Part shown: piece after piece, positions 53,739 to 62,458 of the stretch
Layout of the letters: the number at the start of each line of letters is the position of its first letter
Numbering within the stretch: the first letter of the stretch is position 1
Assembly: GCA_963702555.1 (NCBI GenBank)
Contig: CAVPCW010000008.1
Coordinates: 310,001 to 374,000 of the forward strand
Direction of reading: 5' to 3'
DNA from: CAMFLJ01 sp963702555
GTDB lineage: Bacteria; Actinomycetota; Acidimicrobiia; Acidimicrobiales; Acidimicrobilacustridaceae
DNA length: 64,000 nt
Made by a program: the position numbers and the translations under genes
Notes under the pieces: model-generated
Seen by the model: only the letters and a program-made list of their open reading frames with translations
Told to the model about the DNA's origin: nothing
The model's database searches: none

Positions 53739-53762
53739 TCACCTGATAACATCGTCAGGTGA
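53739..53762 (+). promoter_or_regulatory. operator palindrome over ArsR promoter and start
   Basis: TCACCTGA (53739-53746) and TCAGGTGA (53755-53762) are exact inverted repeats eight bases apart. Between them lies TAACAT, the -10 box ending six bases before GTG 53759, so bound repressor would cover both the -10 box and the leaderless start. Confidence 0.7.
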
Positions 53763-54109
53763 CTTCCGCCGACGCCGACCTCCCCATCAGCGAGCTCAAG
53801 GCCGAGTTGTTCCGCGCCCTCGGCAACCCCGGACGCATCCGCATCCTCGAGCAGTTGGTCCAGGGCGAACGCTCCGTCGGTGAGCTGCAGCCCCTCGTCG
53901 GCCTCGAGTCCTCGCACCTCTCCCAGCAGCTCGGCGTGCTGCGCCGGGCCAACCTGGTCGTGGCCCGCAAGGAGGGCAGCCAGGTCTTCTACTCGGTGCG
54001 CAGCGCGCTGATGGCCGACGTGCTGGCCGCCGCCCGGCAGCTGCTCATCAGCACGCTCAGCGACACTCAGAGCCTGCTGGCCGACCTCAGCGGCGAGCGC
54101 CTGAGGTGA
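53759..54109 (+). CDS. ArsR/SmtB family transcriptional regulator
   Basis: 116 aa winged-helix dimer. ALGNPGRIRILEQLVQGERSV is the family start, SSHLSQQLGVLRRANLV the recognition helix and VFYSVRS the wing. The ELCVCDL metal site of ArsR is replaced by ELQPLVG, so it is probably not a metal sensor through that site. GTG 53759 lies within its own operator, which indicates autorepression. Its stop overlaps the start of the next gene (GTGA), so it should control that membrane protein. Confidence 0.9.
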   Translation: MTSADADLPISELKAELFRALGNPGRIRILEQLVQGERSVGELQPLVGLESSHLSQQLGVLRRANLVVARKEGSQVFYSVRSALMADVLAAARQLLISTLSDTQSLLADLSGERLR

Positions 54110-55392
54110 CCATCGCGGGCGCGACCCCGGCCCCGACCCCGCCCCGCGGGATCGACGACGCCGAGTCGCGCGCCGCCATGCGGGCCTTCCTGCAGCGCAG
54201 CGAGGTCCGGCTCTCCACCATCCACCGGGTGGGCCAGGCCCTTCTCGGCGGGTCGGCGCTGGTGCTGCTGCTGCCGCTGTTCATCCGCGACGGCTTCCCT
54301 CGGATGACCACGTTGCTCATGTCGTCGTACGAGGCCGGCCAGTGGGTGCTGGTCGCCGGCATCGGCGTGGCCGCCCTGCTGTCGATCGTGCTGCCGGTGG
54401 TGGCCATCTACCTGCTCGTGAGCGACCTGCTCGGCTTCTACTTCACGTCGAACACCTTCGGTGCGCCGGGCGCCGGCCCCGACGCCCCGCGCCGCACGGT
54501 GTTCAACCCCCGCTTCGTCGTGCCCGGGCTCGGCTTCAACGACGACGAGCTCACGCCCACCACGCGGGCACTGCTCGACGAGGGCCGCCACGACGAGTGG
54601 ACCCGGGCCCTGCTGGTGCCCCGCAGCCAGGACGACGCCGGCTGGCGCGACCGCTTCGACACCCGCATGTACGAGGTCTGGGGCCGGGAGATCCCCGAGG
54701 GCGCCGAGGGCGACGACGAGCGACTGCGCCAGTCGTTCCGCCTCGCCGGGCTCAACCACGACCGCACCCTCGCCCACGACGTCGCCCGCACCGAGGCCCT
54801 GCTGGCCAAGCACGTCCTCAGCATCCGGGTGGCGGTGCTGCGCTACACCAAGGCGCTGCTGCTCCTGATCTCCACGACCGTCGCCATCCTCGCCGCCTCG
54901 GGCCTGGTCGAGCAGGCCCTGTCTCAGGACCCGACCGGTGGGGCCTTCCCCGACGGCTTCCCGCCCCGGTCGACCTTCCTCGTCGCGCTGGTCTACGTGC
55001 TGTGGGCACCGTTCGCGGCCCGCAGCGTCACCGCCCCGCTGCGCATGATCCAGCGCCACACCCCCGGTGTCGGCCGCTACGACGACGTCTACGACGACCA
55101 GCGCACCACGCAGTTCGAGTCGGCCACGGTGGCCGCCACCCTGGTCGTGCTGATCGGTGCCGCCAGCGCCATGGTCGTCTCGGGCTGGTGGGCCGGCGCC
55201 ACGACCGGGCTCGTCATCGGGCTGGTGCTCGCCGCCGTCGGCGTCGGGCTCTGGGTGCTCGCGCTGCGCGGCTACCGGGCCGGCCCGCGCCAGACCCTCA
55301 CCGCCGTCGCCCTGCTGGTGCGCGGGCGCGAGGCTCCGCCGATGTCGGCCGACCTCGTGGCCGCCCGCCGCCGCGACCAGCCGGACGGGTAG
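54106..55392 (+). CDS. multi-pass membrane protein (ArsR operon)
   Basis: 428 aa with about six membrane segments: near 46-61, 78-105, 250-268, 290-306, 347-366 and 370-390. A soluble loop of about 130 residues separates the second and third (FNPRFVVPGLGFNDDELTP), rich in acidic residues and Arg. I do not recognise the family. It is translationally coupled to the ArsR gene, so export of, or protection against, the compound sensed by ArsR is a reasonable guess. Its TAG is directly followed by the stop of the convergent gene, with no spacer. Confidence 0.7.
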   Translation: MTIAGATPAPTPPRGIDDAESRAAMRAFLQRSEVRLSTIHRVGQALLGGSALVLLLPLFIRDGFPRMTTLLMSSYEAGQWVLVAGIGVAALLSIVLPVVAIYLLVSDLLGFYFTSNTFGAPGAGPDAPRRTVFNPRFVVPGLGFNDDELTPTTRALLDEGRHDEWTRALLVPRSQDDAGWRDRFDTRMYEVWGREIPEGAEGDDERLRQSFRLAGLNHDRTLAHDVARTEALLAKHVLSIRVAVLRYTKALLLLISTTVAILAASGLVEQALSQDPTGGAFPDGFPPRSTFLVALVYVLWAPFAARSVTAPLRMIQRHTPGVGRYDDVYDDQRTTQFESATVAATLVVLIGAASAMVVSGWWAGATTGLVIGLVLAAVGVGLWVLALRGYRAGPRQTLTAVALLVRGREAPPMSADLVAARRRDQPDG

Positions 55393-55782
55393 TCAGCCGG
55401 GCGGGATGCAGACCCAGCCGCGGCGCACGAGCTCGTCGGCCAGCAGCTCGTCGGGCAGCGCCGCCACCTGCTCGGCCTGGCGGTGGGCGGCGCGCTTGGC
55501 CGCCCGCTCGGCCGATGCCCGGCCCGAGGCCATGGCATCCGCGGTCTCCTCGACCACCGCGCTGGCCGTGGCCGCGTCGAGCTGGCCCTCGCCGCTGGCC
55601 AGCCGGGCCAGCAGCTCCGAGGCCTCGTCGCGGGTGAACTTCCCCGACGCCTGGCGCTGGGTCAGCCCGTAGATGTGGCGGGCCTCCTTGAACGACGAGT
55701 AGCCCGCCTCGGCGAGCAACGCCTCGAGGTGGGCGACCTCCTTGGTCGATGCGGGTGGGCCCGATTGCTGTCCGAACGCCAT
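55393..55782 (-). CDS. small helical protein, DUF3072-like
   Basis: 129 aa, Ala/Glu-rich and helical. The segment HLEALLAEAGYSSFKEARHI followed by LTQRQASGKFTRDEASELLARL resembles the small DUF3072-type helical modules (Thr-x-x-QAS ... EAS-x-x-I/L-x-x-L), a loose match. A lone Trp-Val-Cys ends the protein. No catalytic motif. The upstream GAGGGTGGGGCC could act either as ribosome site or as an xAxxxT box six bases from ATG 55782. Confidence 0.6.
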   Translation of the reverse strand: MAFGQQSGPPASTKEVAHLEALLAEAGYSSFKEARHIYGLTQRQASGKFTRDEASELLARLASGEGQLDAATASAVVEETADAMASGRASAERAAKRAAHRQAEQVAALPDELLADELVRRGWVCIPPG

Positions 55783-55846
55783 GGCCCCACCCTCTCACGT
55801 GGGTGTGACAGTGGACCGGAGGGTGGGCGTCGAACGCCCGTTCCGC

Positions 55847-55852
55847 TAGGGT
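55847..55852 (+). promoter_or_regulatory. -10 box (TAGGGT) of the DEAD-box helicase gene
   Basis: TAGGGT lies about 126 bases before ATG 55979, so the mRNA would have a long 5' leader, as reported for cold-shock helicase genes elsewhere. GGAGAA, eight bases before the ATG, is the ribosome site. GGGCG-TCGAA-CGCCC just upstream (55823-55837) is a small hairpin. Confidence 0.45.
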
Positions 55853-55978
55853 GACGAAGTCGTCCCACGTCCGGGGCGGCGCCGCTGAGCCGCTGCAGAC
55901 CCCCGCCACCGAGCCTCGTGCTCCCGGCGGACGAGGTCGGTGCCTTCCCAGCGGACCTTCAGTTTGGAGAAACAGAAC

Positions 55979-57560
55979 ATGGCGGATCACCGCCCCCGTA
56001 CCCCCCGTCCCTCGCGCGCCGCGCGCCCCGATGAGGCCGGCGCCCCCGCCGCTGCCACGCCGGGCACCACCATCGCCGACCCCGACGTCGCCACCACCTT
56101 CGCTGCCCTGGGCGTCCCGCCCGAGCTGTGCGAGGCCATGGCCCGCAACGGCATCACCGCGCCGTTCCCCATCCAGACCGCCACGCTCCCCGACTCCCTC
56201 GAGGGCCGCGACGTCCTCGGTCGGGGCCGCACCGGCTCGGGCAAGACCCTGGCCTTCGCCCTGCCCGTGCTCACCCGCCTCGCCGCCAACCGCCGCGACC
56301 GCAAGCCCGGCCGCCCCCGTGCGCTGATCCTGGCGCCCACCCGCGAGCTGGCCATCCAGATCGACGCCACCATCGCCCCGCTGGCCAAGCCCCTCGGGCT
56401 GCGCACCACCACCATCTTCGGTGGCGTGGGCCAGAACCCCCAGGTGAACGCCCTGCGCAACGGCGTCGACATCATCGTCGCCTGCCCCGGGCGCCTCGAG
56501 GACCTCATCCAGCAGCGCCACTGCGACCTCGACAAGGTCGAGATCACCGTGCTCGACGAGGCCGACCACATGGCCGACCTCGGGTTCCTCCCGCCGGTCA
56601 AGCGGCTCATGGACCGCACCCCCGACAAGGGCCAGCGCATGCTCTTCTCGGCCACGCTCGACAAGGGCATCGACGCCCTCGTGAAGCGCTACCTCACCGA
56701 CCCGGTGACCCACAGCGTCGACTCCGAGCAGTCGCCCGTCGACGCCATGTCCCACCACGTGCTGCACGTGACCACCGACGACCGCCTCCCCGTGCTCGTC
56801 GACCTCACCTCGGCGCCGGGCCGCACCATCGTGTTCACCCGCACCAAGCACCGGGCCAAGCAGCTCACCGCGTCAGCTCAACGCCCACGGCGTGCCGTCG
56901 GTCGAGATGCACGGCAACCTCACCCAGAACGTCCGGGTGCGGAACCTCGCCGCCTTCTCCGAGGGCCGGGCCACCTGCCTGGTCGCCACCGACATCGCCG
57001 CCCGCGGCATCCACGTCGACGACGTCACCCTCGTGATCCACGCCGACCCGCCGGTCGAGCACAAGGCGTACCTCCACCGCTCCGGGCGCACGGCCCGCGC
57101 CGGCAACGAGGGCACCGTCGTCACGCTGGCCACCGAAGGCCAGCGCCGCGACGTCAAGGACCTCGCCCGCAAGGCCGGCATCGCCCCCACCGTCACGGTG
57201 CTCAAGCCGGGCCACCCGCTCCTGCAGGAGCTCGCCCCCGGCCAGCGCACGGTCCGCACCAAGGCCGAGGTCGAGAAGGCCCTCGCCGTGCAGGAGGCCG
57301 CCCGGCCGTCCGGCACGTCCGGCGGCCCCCGTCGCCACTCCCGCTCCGGCGGCGGCAGCGGTGGCGGCCAGGGTGGCCGCGGCCGCTCGGGCTCGGGCTC
57401 CGGCTCCGGTGGCCGCTCCTCCGGTGGGCAGTCCCGCTCGGGCGCCCCGTCCGGCGGCTCCGGTCGTCGTTCCAGCGGCAGCTCCGCCGGCCGCTCCGGC
57501 TCCGGTGGGGGCCAGTCCCGCTCCGGCTCCGGCGGTGGCCGCCGCAGCTCCGGCCGCTGA
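55979..57560 (+). CDS. DEAD-box RNA helicase, frameshifted
   Basis: About 527 aa when repaired. Q motif region FAALGVPPELCEAMARNG, Walker A GRTGSGKT, PTRELAIQ, DEAD in VLDEADHMADLGF, SAT in LFSATLD and HRSGRTARAG are intact. The frame shifts near 56875, where one extra T breaks KQLTAQLNAHG. The last 80 residues are low-complexity Gly/Ser/Arg, an RNA-binding tail common in actinobacterial RhlE/DeaD-type helicases. Role: ATP-driven remodelling of structured RNA. The gene ends 36 bases before the second 51-bp palindrome. Confidence 0.88.
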
Positions 57561-57596
57561 CCTGAACCCGGGGCCCTCGGCCCCACGCACGACCTC

Positions 57597-57647
57597 GTTC
57601 TGGTGGTGGTCTGATGTCGGAATCCGACACCAGACCACCACCAGAAC
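57597..57647. repeat. 51-bp palindromic element, copy 2 of 2
   Basis: Same length and plan as the copy at 46882. The outer stem here is paired continuously over 17 bp (GTTCTGGTGGTGGTCTG with its complement), and the inner stem is identical. It lies between the convergent helicase and FMN reductase genes. Confidence 0.85.
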
Positions 57648-57658
57648 CGCGTCTGGGG

Positions 57659-58234
57659 CTACGCCGGGGTGCGGAGCGTGCGCAGGGCGCCGGTGTAGCG
57701 GACGAGCTCGTCGAGCATCGCCGTGGCCGCGCCGGCCGTGACCTCGCTCGGGTGGAACACGCCGTCGTCGTCGATGAACTGGGTGAAGAACGGGATGTTC
57801 ACCGCCTCGGTGACCGGCACCATGCGCAGGGCGGAGAGCACCGGCTTGAGGGCCGTCATCGCCCGGGTGCCGGCCGAGACCCCGCCGTAGCTCACGATGC
57901 CGGCGGCCTTGTCGGCCCACTCGGTGTGCAGGAAGTCGAGGGCGTTCTTGGTGGCGGCGTTGAAGCTGTGGTTGTACTCGGGCACGACGAACACGAAGGC
58001 GTCGCCGCGCGACACCGTGGCGCTCCAGTCCTGGGTGTGCTGGTGCACGTAGTTGCCCAGGCGCGGATGGCCGGGCTCGTCGAGCAGTGGCAGGGCGACC
58101 TCGGCCAGGTCGACCAGCTCCACCTCGAAGCCGCCGTGGGCCTTCGCCGCGGCCGTCACCCACTCGGCGATCGGCGCGCCGTTGCGGCCGGGTCGGGTGC
58201 TGCCGAGGATGACCTGCAGGACGGGTGCGCTCAC
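57659..58234 (-). CDS. NADPH-dependent FMN reductase
   Basis: 191 aa flavodoxin-like reductase. The phosphate-binding loop is VILGSTRPGRNGAP (about 7-20) and the flavin loop VVPEYNHSFNAATKNALDFL contains the family PEYN motif; SYGGVSAGTRAM is the third family block. It reduces FMN or quinones with NAD(P)H and could supply reduced flavin to the luciferase-like protein encoded divergently. GTG 58234 is chosen because GGAG lies eight bases upstream; an ATG slightly further up is followed by a stop. Confidence 0.88.
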   Translation of the reverse strand: MSAPVLQVILGSTRPGRNGAPIAEWVTAAAKAHGGFEVELVDLAEVALPLLDEPGHPRLGNYVHQHTQDWSATVSRGDAFVFVVPEYNHSFNAATKNALDFLHTEWADKAAGIVSYGGVSAGTRAMTALKPVLSALRMVPVTEAVNIPFFTQFIDDDGVFHPSEVTAGAATAMLDELVRYTGALRTLRTPA

Positions 58235-58370
58235 GTCGTCGTCTCCATGGGATCGGGGGGAGTGATTCCTTGAGGTGTCAACGATCTCGGGACGCCAGGC
58301 ATTCCCCCGGCTGCGCGACCCCTCGGCGGGTGCGGCAGACTCACCCCCGAACACAAGGGGGAACGTCCAG

Positions 58371-59354
58371 ATGGCGACCACACTGCTCCGCTTCAACTGC
58401 GTCCAGCCGGGCCTCGAGCCCAACGAGATGCACCAGCGCTACAACGCGATGCTCGACATGGCCCAGGTGCTCGACGAGCTCGGCGGGGGCATGCTCTCGC
58501 TCGAGGAGCACCACGGCGCGTTCAACGGCTGGAGCCCCTCGCCGCTGATCATGGCCGGCGCCATCTTCGGCCGCACCAAGAACATCTCGATCTCGATCTC
58601 CGCGCTGCTCGTGCCCCTGCACGACCCGCTGCGCATCGCCGAGGACATCGCCGTCCTCGACCTCATCTCCGGCGGCAAGCTCACCGTCATCGGCGGCCTC
58701 GGCTACCGGCCCGAGGAGTACGCCGCCCACGGCAAGTCCTGGGCCGACCGCGGCAAGCTCATGGACTCCTGCGTCGAGACCCTGCTGAAGGCCTGGACCG
58801 CCGAGCCCTTCGAGTACAACGGCACGACGGTGCAGGTCACCCCCAAGCCGTTCACCCAGCCCCACCCCATGTTCCTGCTGGGCGGCACCTCCAAGCCCGC
58901 CGCCCGCCGCGCCGCCCGCTTCGGCCTGCCGATCATGTTCGCCGCCCCGGTGCCCGAGATCGAGGCGTACTACTACGAGAAGTGCACCGAGTACGGCACG
59001 CAGGGCTTCGCCATCGCCCCGCCCGTCGGCATGGCCCACCACTTCTTCGCCGAGGACGTCGAGAAGGGCTGGGAGGAGATGGGCCCCTACCTCTTCCACG
59101 AGGCCAGCACCTACGCCTCCTGGCAGACCCCCGACATCAAGTCGGCCGTGCACTCCCACGCCTCCAACGTCGCCGAGCTGCGCGAAGAGGGCATCTACCG
59201 CGTCGTCTCGCCGGCCGAGGCCGTCGAGGAGGCCAAGGCCGCAGGCGACTTCGCCATGTTCAACATGCACCCGCTGTGCGGCGGCATGCCCATCGAGATG
59301 GGCTGGGCCCAGATCGACCTGCTGCGCAACGAGATCCTGCCCGCCCTGGCCTGA
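58371..59354 (+). CDS. LLM class flavin/F420-dependent oxidoreductase
   Basis: 327 aa bacterial luciferase-like TIM barrel. Landmarks: MLSLEEHHGAFNGWSPSPL, ISALLVPLHDPLRIAEDIAVLDLISGG (usual LLM pattern), VIGGLGYRPEEYAAHG and FLLGGTSKPAARRAARFGLP. Distinct from the LLM protein at 21140. A GGGGGA eight bases before ATG 58371 supports the start. With the divergent FMN reductase 136 bp away it may form a two-component monooxygenase, but this is inference; the cyclase gene 110 bp downstream may be part of the same pathway. Confidence 0.87.
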   Translation: MATTLLRFNCVQPGLEPNEMHQRYNAMLDMAQVLDELGGGMLSLEEHHGAFNGWSPSPLIMAGAIFGRTKNISISISALLVPLHDPLRIAEDIAVLDLISGGKLTVIGGLGYRPEEYAAHGKSWADRGKLMDSCVETLLKAWTAEPFEYNGTTVQVTPKPFTQPHPMFLLGGTSKPAARRAARFGLPIMFAAPVPEIEAYYYEKCTEYGTQGFAIAPPVGMAHHFFAEDVEKGWEEMGPYLFHEASTYASWQTPDIKSAVHSHASNVAELREEGIYRVVSPAEAVEEAKAAGDFAMFNMHPLCGGMPIEMGWAQIDLLRNEILPALA

Positions 59355-59393
59355 TCGCCGGGCGGCCTCCGGCCCCCGGACGTCGAGCACTCC

Positions 59394-59422
59394 TGCGCCC
59401 GCGCCGCTACGGTGCGGGCGCA
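59394..59422 (+). terminator. hairpin after LLM gene
   Basis: TGCGCCCGC and GCGGGCGCA pair over nine bases around an 11-base loop, 40 bases after the LLM stop. TACGGT in the loop (59408-59413) could instead be the -10 box for the cyclase gene. Confidence 0.5.
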
Positions 59423-59464
59423 GTCGCGCCCGGGGGGCGCGCACGATCGTCCGGGGGGACCGAC

Positions 59465-60382
59465 ATGACCGACCTCGCTCACGGCCGCACCAACAACTGG
59501 GGACGTTGGGGGGACGACGACGAGCGCGGCGCGCTCAACCACCTCACGCCCGAGGTCATCAAGGCGGCCGCCGCCTCGATCACCACCGGCCAGGTCTTCA
59601 GCCTGGGCATCCCGATCCAGGGCCAGGGTGTGCCGCTCCTCGACTACCGGGGCACCCCGATGCGCCTCACCCTGCAGGACGCCACCGACGCCGGCATGTA
59701 CGCCCCGATGGGCTGCGCCGACGGAACCGGCGCCCACGAGGACGTGCTGATCATGGCCTCGCACACCACCTCGCACATGGACGCGCTCGTGCACGTCTAC
59801 AGCGAGTTCTCCCACTACAACGGCGTCGGCCACGACGAGATGCACGCCCTCAGTGGCGCCGGTCGCCTCGGCATCGAGAAGGTCGGCGGGTTCGCCGCCC
59901 GGGCCGTGCTGCTCGACATGGTCGCCCACTTCGGCGACGACGAGTTCGTCGAGCCCGGCCGCATGATCATGGGCGACGACCTCGCCGCCTGCGCCGATCG
60001 GCAGGGCGTCGAGGTCCGCGCCGGCGACGTCGTGCTCGTGCGCACCGGCTACCTCCAGATGTGGTGGGCCGCCCAGGCCGCCGGCTCCGACCCCGGCTTC
60101 GCCCAGGCGGGCATCGGCTCCGACGCCGCCAACTGGCTGGCCTCGAAGGACGTCGTGGCCGTCGGCTCCGACAACGCGGCCGTCGAGGTCATCCCCTTCG
60201 ACGAGAACGACTTCCTGCGGGTGCACCGCATCCTGCTCGTCGACCACGGCATCTACATGCTCGAGTTCCTCAACCTCGCGGAGCCCGCCGCCGCCGGCGT
60301 GTACGAGGGCATCATCGCCGTCGGCCCGCTGAAGGTCACCGGCGCCACGGGCAGCCCGATCAACCCGATCCTCATCGGCTGA
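59465..60382 (+). CDS. cyclase family protein (kynurenine-formamidase-like fold)
   Basis: 305 aa metal-dependent hydrolase of the Cyclase family (PF04199). The metal motif HTTSHMDALVH supplies His, His, Asp and His in the HxxxHxDxxxH order; GVEVRAGDVVLVRTGYL and VAVGSDNAAVEV are other family blocks. Members hydrolyse formamides, cyclic amides or lactone-like substrates; substrate unknown. GGGGGGA five bases before ATG 59465. Confidence 0.87.
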   Translation: MTDLAHGRTNNWGRWGDDDERGALNHLTPEVIKAAAASITTGQVFSLGIPIQGQGVPLLDYRGTPMRLTLQDATDAGMYAPMGCADGTGAHEDVLIMASHTTSHMDALVHVYSEFSHYNGVGHDEMHALSGAGRLGIEKVGGFAARAVLLDMVAHFGDDEFVEPGRMIMGDDLAACADRQGVEVRAGDVVLVRTGYLQMWWAAQAAGSDPGFAQAGIGSDAANWLASKDVVAVGSDNAAVEVIPFDENDFLRVHRILLVDHGIYMLEFLNLAEPAAAGVYEGIIAVGPLKVTGATGSPINPILIG

Positions 60383-60462
60383 CCCATTCGGGCCGATCGG
60401 CCCTCGGTGGACACGCTCAGTGGTGTTAGACAGCACCGAGAGTCGATCCACGGGAGGGGCCG

Positions 60463-62403
60463 ATGAACCATCGCGTCGTACGCACGGGGGCTGCCGTCCT
60501 GTTGGCCGGTTCGCTTCTCGCGGCCTGCTCGGGTGGTAGCAGCGGGTCCGCGCCCGAGGTCGAGGACCTCGGTGCCGGCGGCAAGCTGACCGCCACCACC
60601 ATCGGGCACACCGACACCGCCGGTGACTGGACGGTGCTCGTCTACATGGCCGCCGACAACAACCTCGAGGGCGCGGCCCTCAGCGACCTCGCCGAGATGG
60701 GCTCCGCCACCGGTACCGAGTTCGTCGTGCTGCTCGACCGGGCACCGGGCTACGCCAGCGGCGACATCCTCGGTCTCGGGGACTTCACCGACTCCGTCCT
60801 GCTCGACGTGGTCGACGGCCAGGCCACGCTGCTCGACACGCCGGGCGAGCTCAACATGGGCGACCCCGCCGTGCTCGAGGACTTCGTGTCCTACGGGGTG
60901 GAGAACCACCCCAACGACAAGACCGGCCTCGTCATCTGGGACCACGGCGGCTCGTGGAAGGGCGCGGCCTGGGACGAGACCAGCGGGGACGACAACCTCA
61001 CCGTCGCGGAGATGAACGGCGCCGTGGCCGGTGGCCTCACCCTCGCCGGCGCCGACAAGCTCGACATGGTCGGCTTCGACGCCTGCCTGATGGCCACCTA
61101 CGAGGTCGCCTCGGCCATGGCCCCGCTGGCCGACTACCTGGTCGCCTCCGAGGAGGTCGAGCCGGGCAACGGCTGGGACTGGTCGACGCTGAGCACCCCG
61201 ATCGGCGGCATCACCACCGAGGACCTGGGCAGCCAGATCCTCGAGGGCTTCACCGACGAGTCGCAGGCCGCCAACGAGAACTCCACCACCCTCTCGGTGG
61301 TCGATCTCAACCAGCTCCCGACCCTCGACCTCGCCCTCTCGGACCTCGCCCGGGCCATGACCGACCAGGCCCGTGACCAGATCGGCCGGGTCGGCTACGC
61401 CCGCAACCAGGCCATCGGCTTCGGCAAGGACCCCCAGCCCGAGAACGACTACTTCTCGGTCGACATGGGCGACCTCGCCACCTCCCTCGTGAACCTGCCG
61501 GGCATGGAGGACAGCTCACAGGCCGTCCTCGACGCCCTCGACAGCGTGGTCGTCGAGCACCTCGACGGCCCGGTCGCCAGCAAGGCCACCGGCCTCGCGG
61601 CCTACTTCCCGCCGTCGAGCAACCTCCACCAGGCCGAGTACGACATGATCGGCGCCTCGCCGTCGTGGTCCCAGGTGCTCGGCGCGTACTACCGCAACGC
61701 CAACTCGGTGAGCGGCGCCGAACTGCCCACCTTCGTCGACGCCGACCGCTTCATCGAGGCCGAGCTCACCGACACCAGCGCCGACGGCCTCTACCTGGAG
61801 ACCGACGTCGAGCCCGGCACCGGCGGCAACATCATCCAGTCGTACCTCTTCTGGGGCCAGGTCGACGGGGCCGACACCAACATGGTCACGTGGTTCGGCG
61901 AGCTCAACGCCGACGTCGCCGGCGACACCGTGTCGGGCGGCTACGACTGGCGCTACCTCACCATCACCGACGGGACCACGCCGACCTACGCCTACGCCCA
62001 GCTCAACTTCGACACCGAGGGCAACGTCGACAAGATCATCGTGCCGGTGCTCTTCCAGCGGGGCGGCGAGCAGGTCACCGGCAACCTCCAGCTGTCGATC
62101 GACGGCGACACGATCGTGGCCGAGACCTTCTACCTGCGCATCGGGGCCGGCATCGCCGCCGTGAAGCCCGAGGCCGGCGACACCTTCGTGCCACTCCTCA
62201 AGCGCCAGAACCTCACCGACTTCTCGGTCACCTGGGTGCCCGGTTCGGGCGGCATGCTCGACGCCCGCACCGAGCTGCTCCAGTACACCTACGGCCAGTT
62301 GCCGGCAGCCACGCCGATCATCGTGGGCCTCGGCATCGACGACCTGGTCGGCAACCAGGACCTGATCTTCACCGGTACGGCCACCCCGGCCGAGCTCGGC
62401 TGA
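60463..62403 (+). CDS. clostripain-type (C11) cysteine peptidase lipoprotein
   Basis: 646 aa. A lipoprotein signal ends at LLAACSGG (Cys22), followed by a Ser/Gly tether. The peptidase C11 core has WTVLVYMAADNNLEGAAL, the catalytic His161 in VIWDHGGSW and the catalytic Cys208 in GFDACLMATYEV, both intact. C11 peptidases cleave after Arg or Lys and often self-process. The C-terminal 230 residues are a beta-rich domain of unknown role. It should sit on the outer face of the membrane. GGGAGGGG precedes ATG 60463. It is not joined to another gene in an operon. Confidence 0.9.
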   Translation: MNHRVVRTGAAVLLAGSLLAACSGGSSGSAPEVEDLGAGGKLTATTIGHTDTAGDWTVLVYMAADNNLEGAALSDLAEMGSATGTEFVVLLDRAPGYASGDILGLGDFTDSVLLDVVDGQATLLDTPGELNMGDPAVLEDFVSYGVENHPNDKTGLVIWDHGGSWKGAAWDETSGDDNLTVAEMNGAVAGGLTLAGADKLDMVGFDACLMATYEVASAMAPLADYLVASEEVEPGNGWDWSTLSTPIGGITTEDLGSQILEGFTDESQAANENSTTLSVVDLNQLPTLDLALSDLARAMTDQARDQIGRVGYARNQAIGFGKDPQPENDYFSVDMGDLATSLVNLPGMEDSSQAVLDALDSVVVEHLDGPVASKATGLAAYFPPSSNLHQAEYDMIGASPSWSQVLGAYYRNANSVSGAELPTFVDADRFIEAELTDTSADGLYLETDVEPGTGGNIIQSYLFWGQVDGADTNMVTWFGELNADVAGDTVSGGYDWRYLTITDGTTPTYAYAQLNFDTEGNVDKIIVPVLFQRGGEQVTGNLQLSIDGDTIVAETFYLRIGAGIAAVKPEAGDTFVPLLKRQNLTDFSVTWVPGSGGMLDARTELLQYTYGQLPAATPIIVGLGIDDLVGNQDLIFTGTATPAELG

Positions 62404-62420
62404 GCCCGCTCTCCCGGATC

Positions 62421-62439
62421 GGATCGCCCGGTGCGATCC
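62421..62439 (+). terminator. short hairpin after peptidase gene
   Basis: GGATCGC, loop CCGGT, GCGATCC: a seven-bp stem 18 bases after the C11 peptidase stop. Confidence 0.4.
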
Positions 62440-62458
62440 GGTCCGCGAGGATGACCCG

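Noticed and set aside
57340..57560. Tandem repeat in the DEAD-box gene
   Set aside because: It is low-complexity Gly/Ser/Arg coding sequence of the RNA-binding tail, not a separate repeat element.
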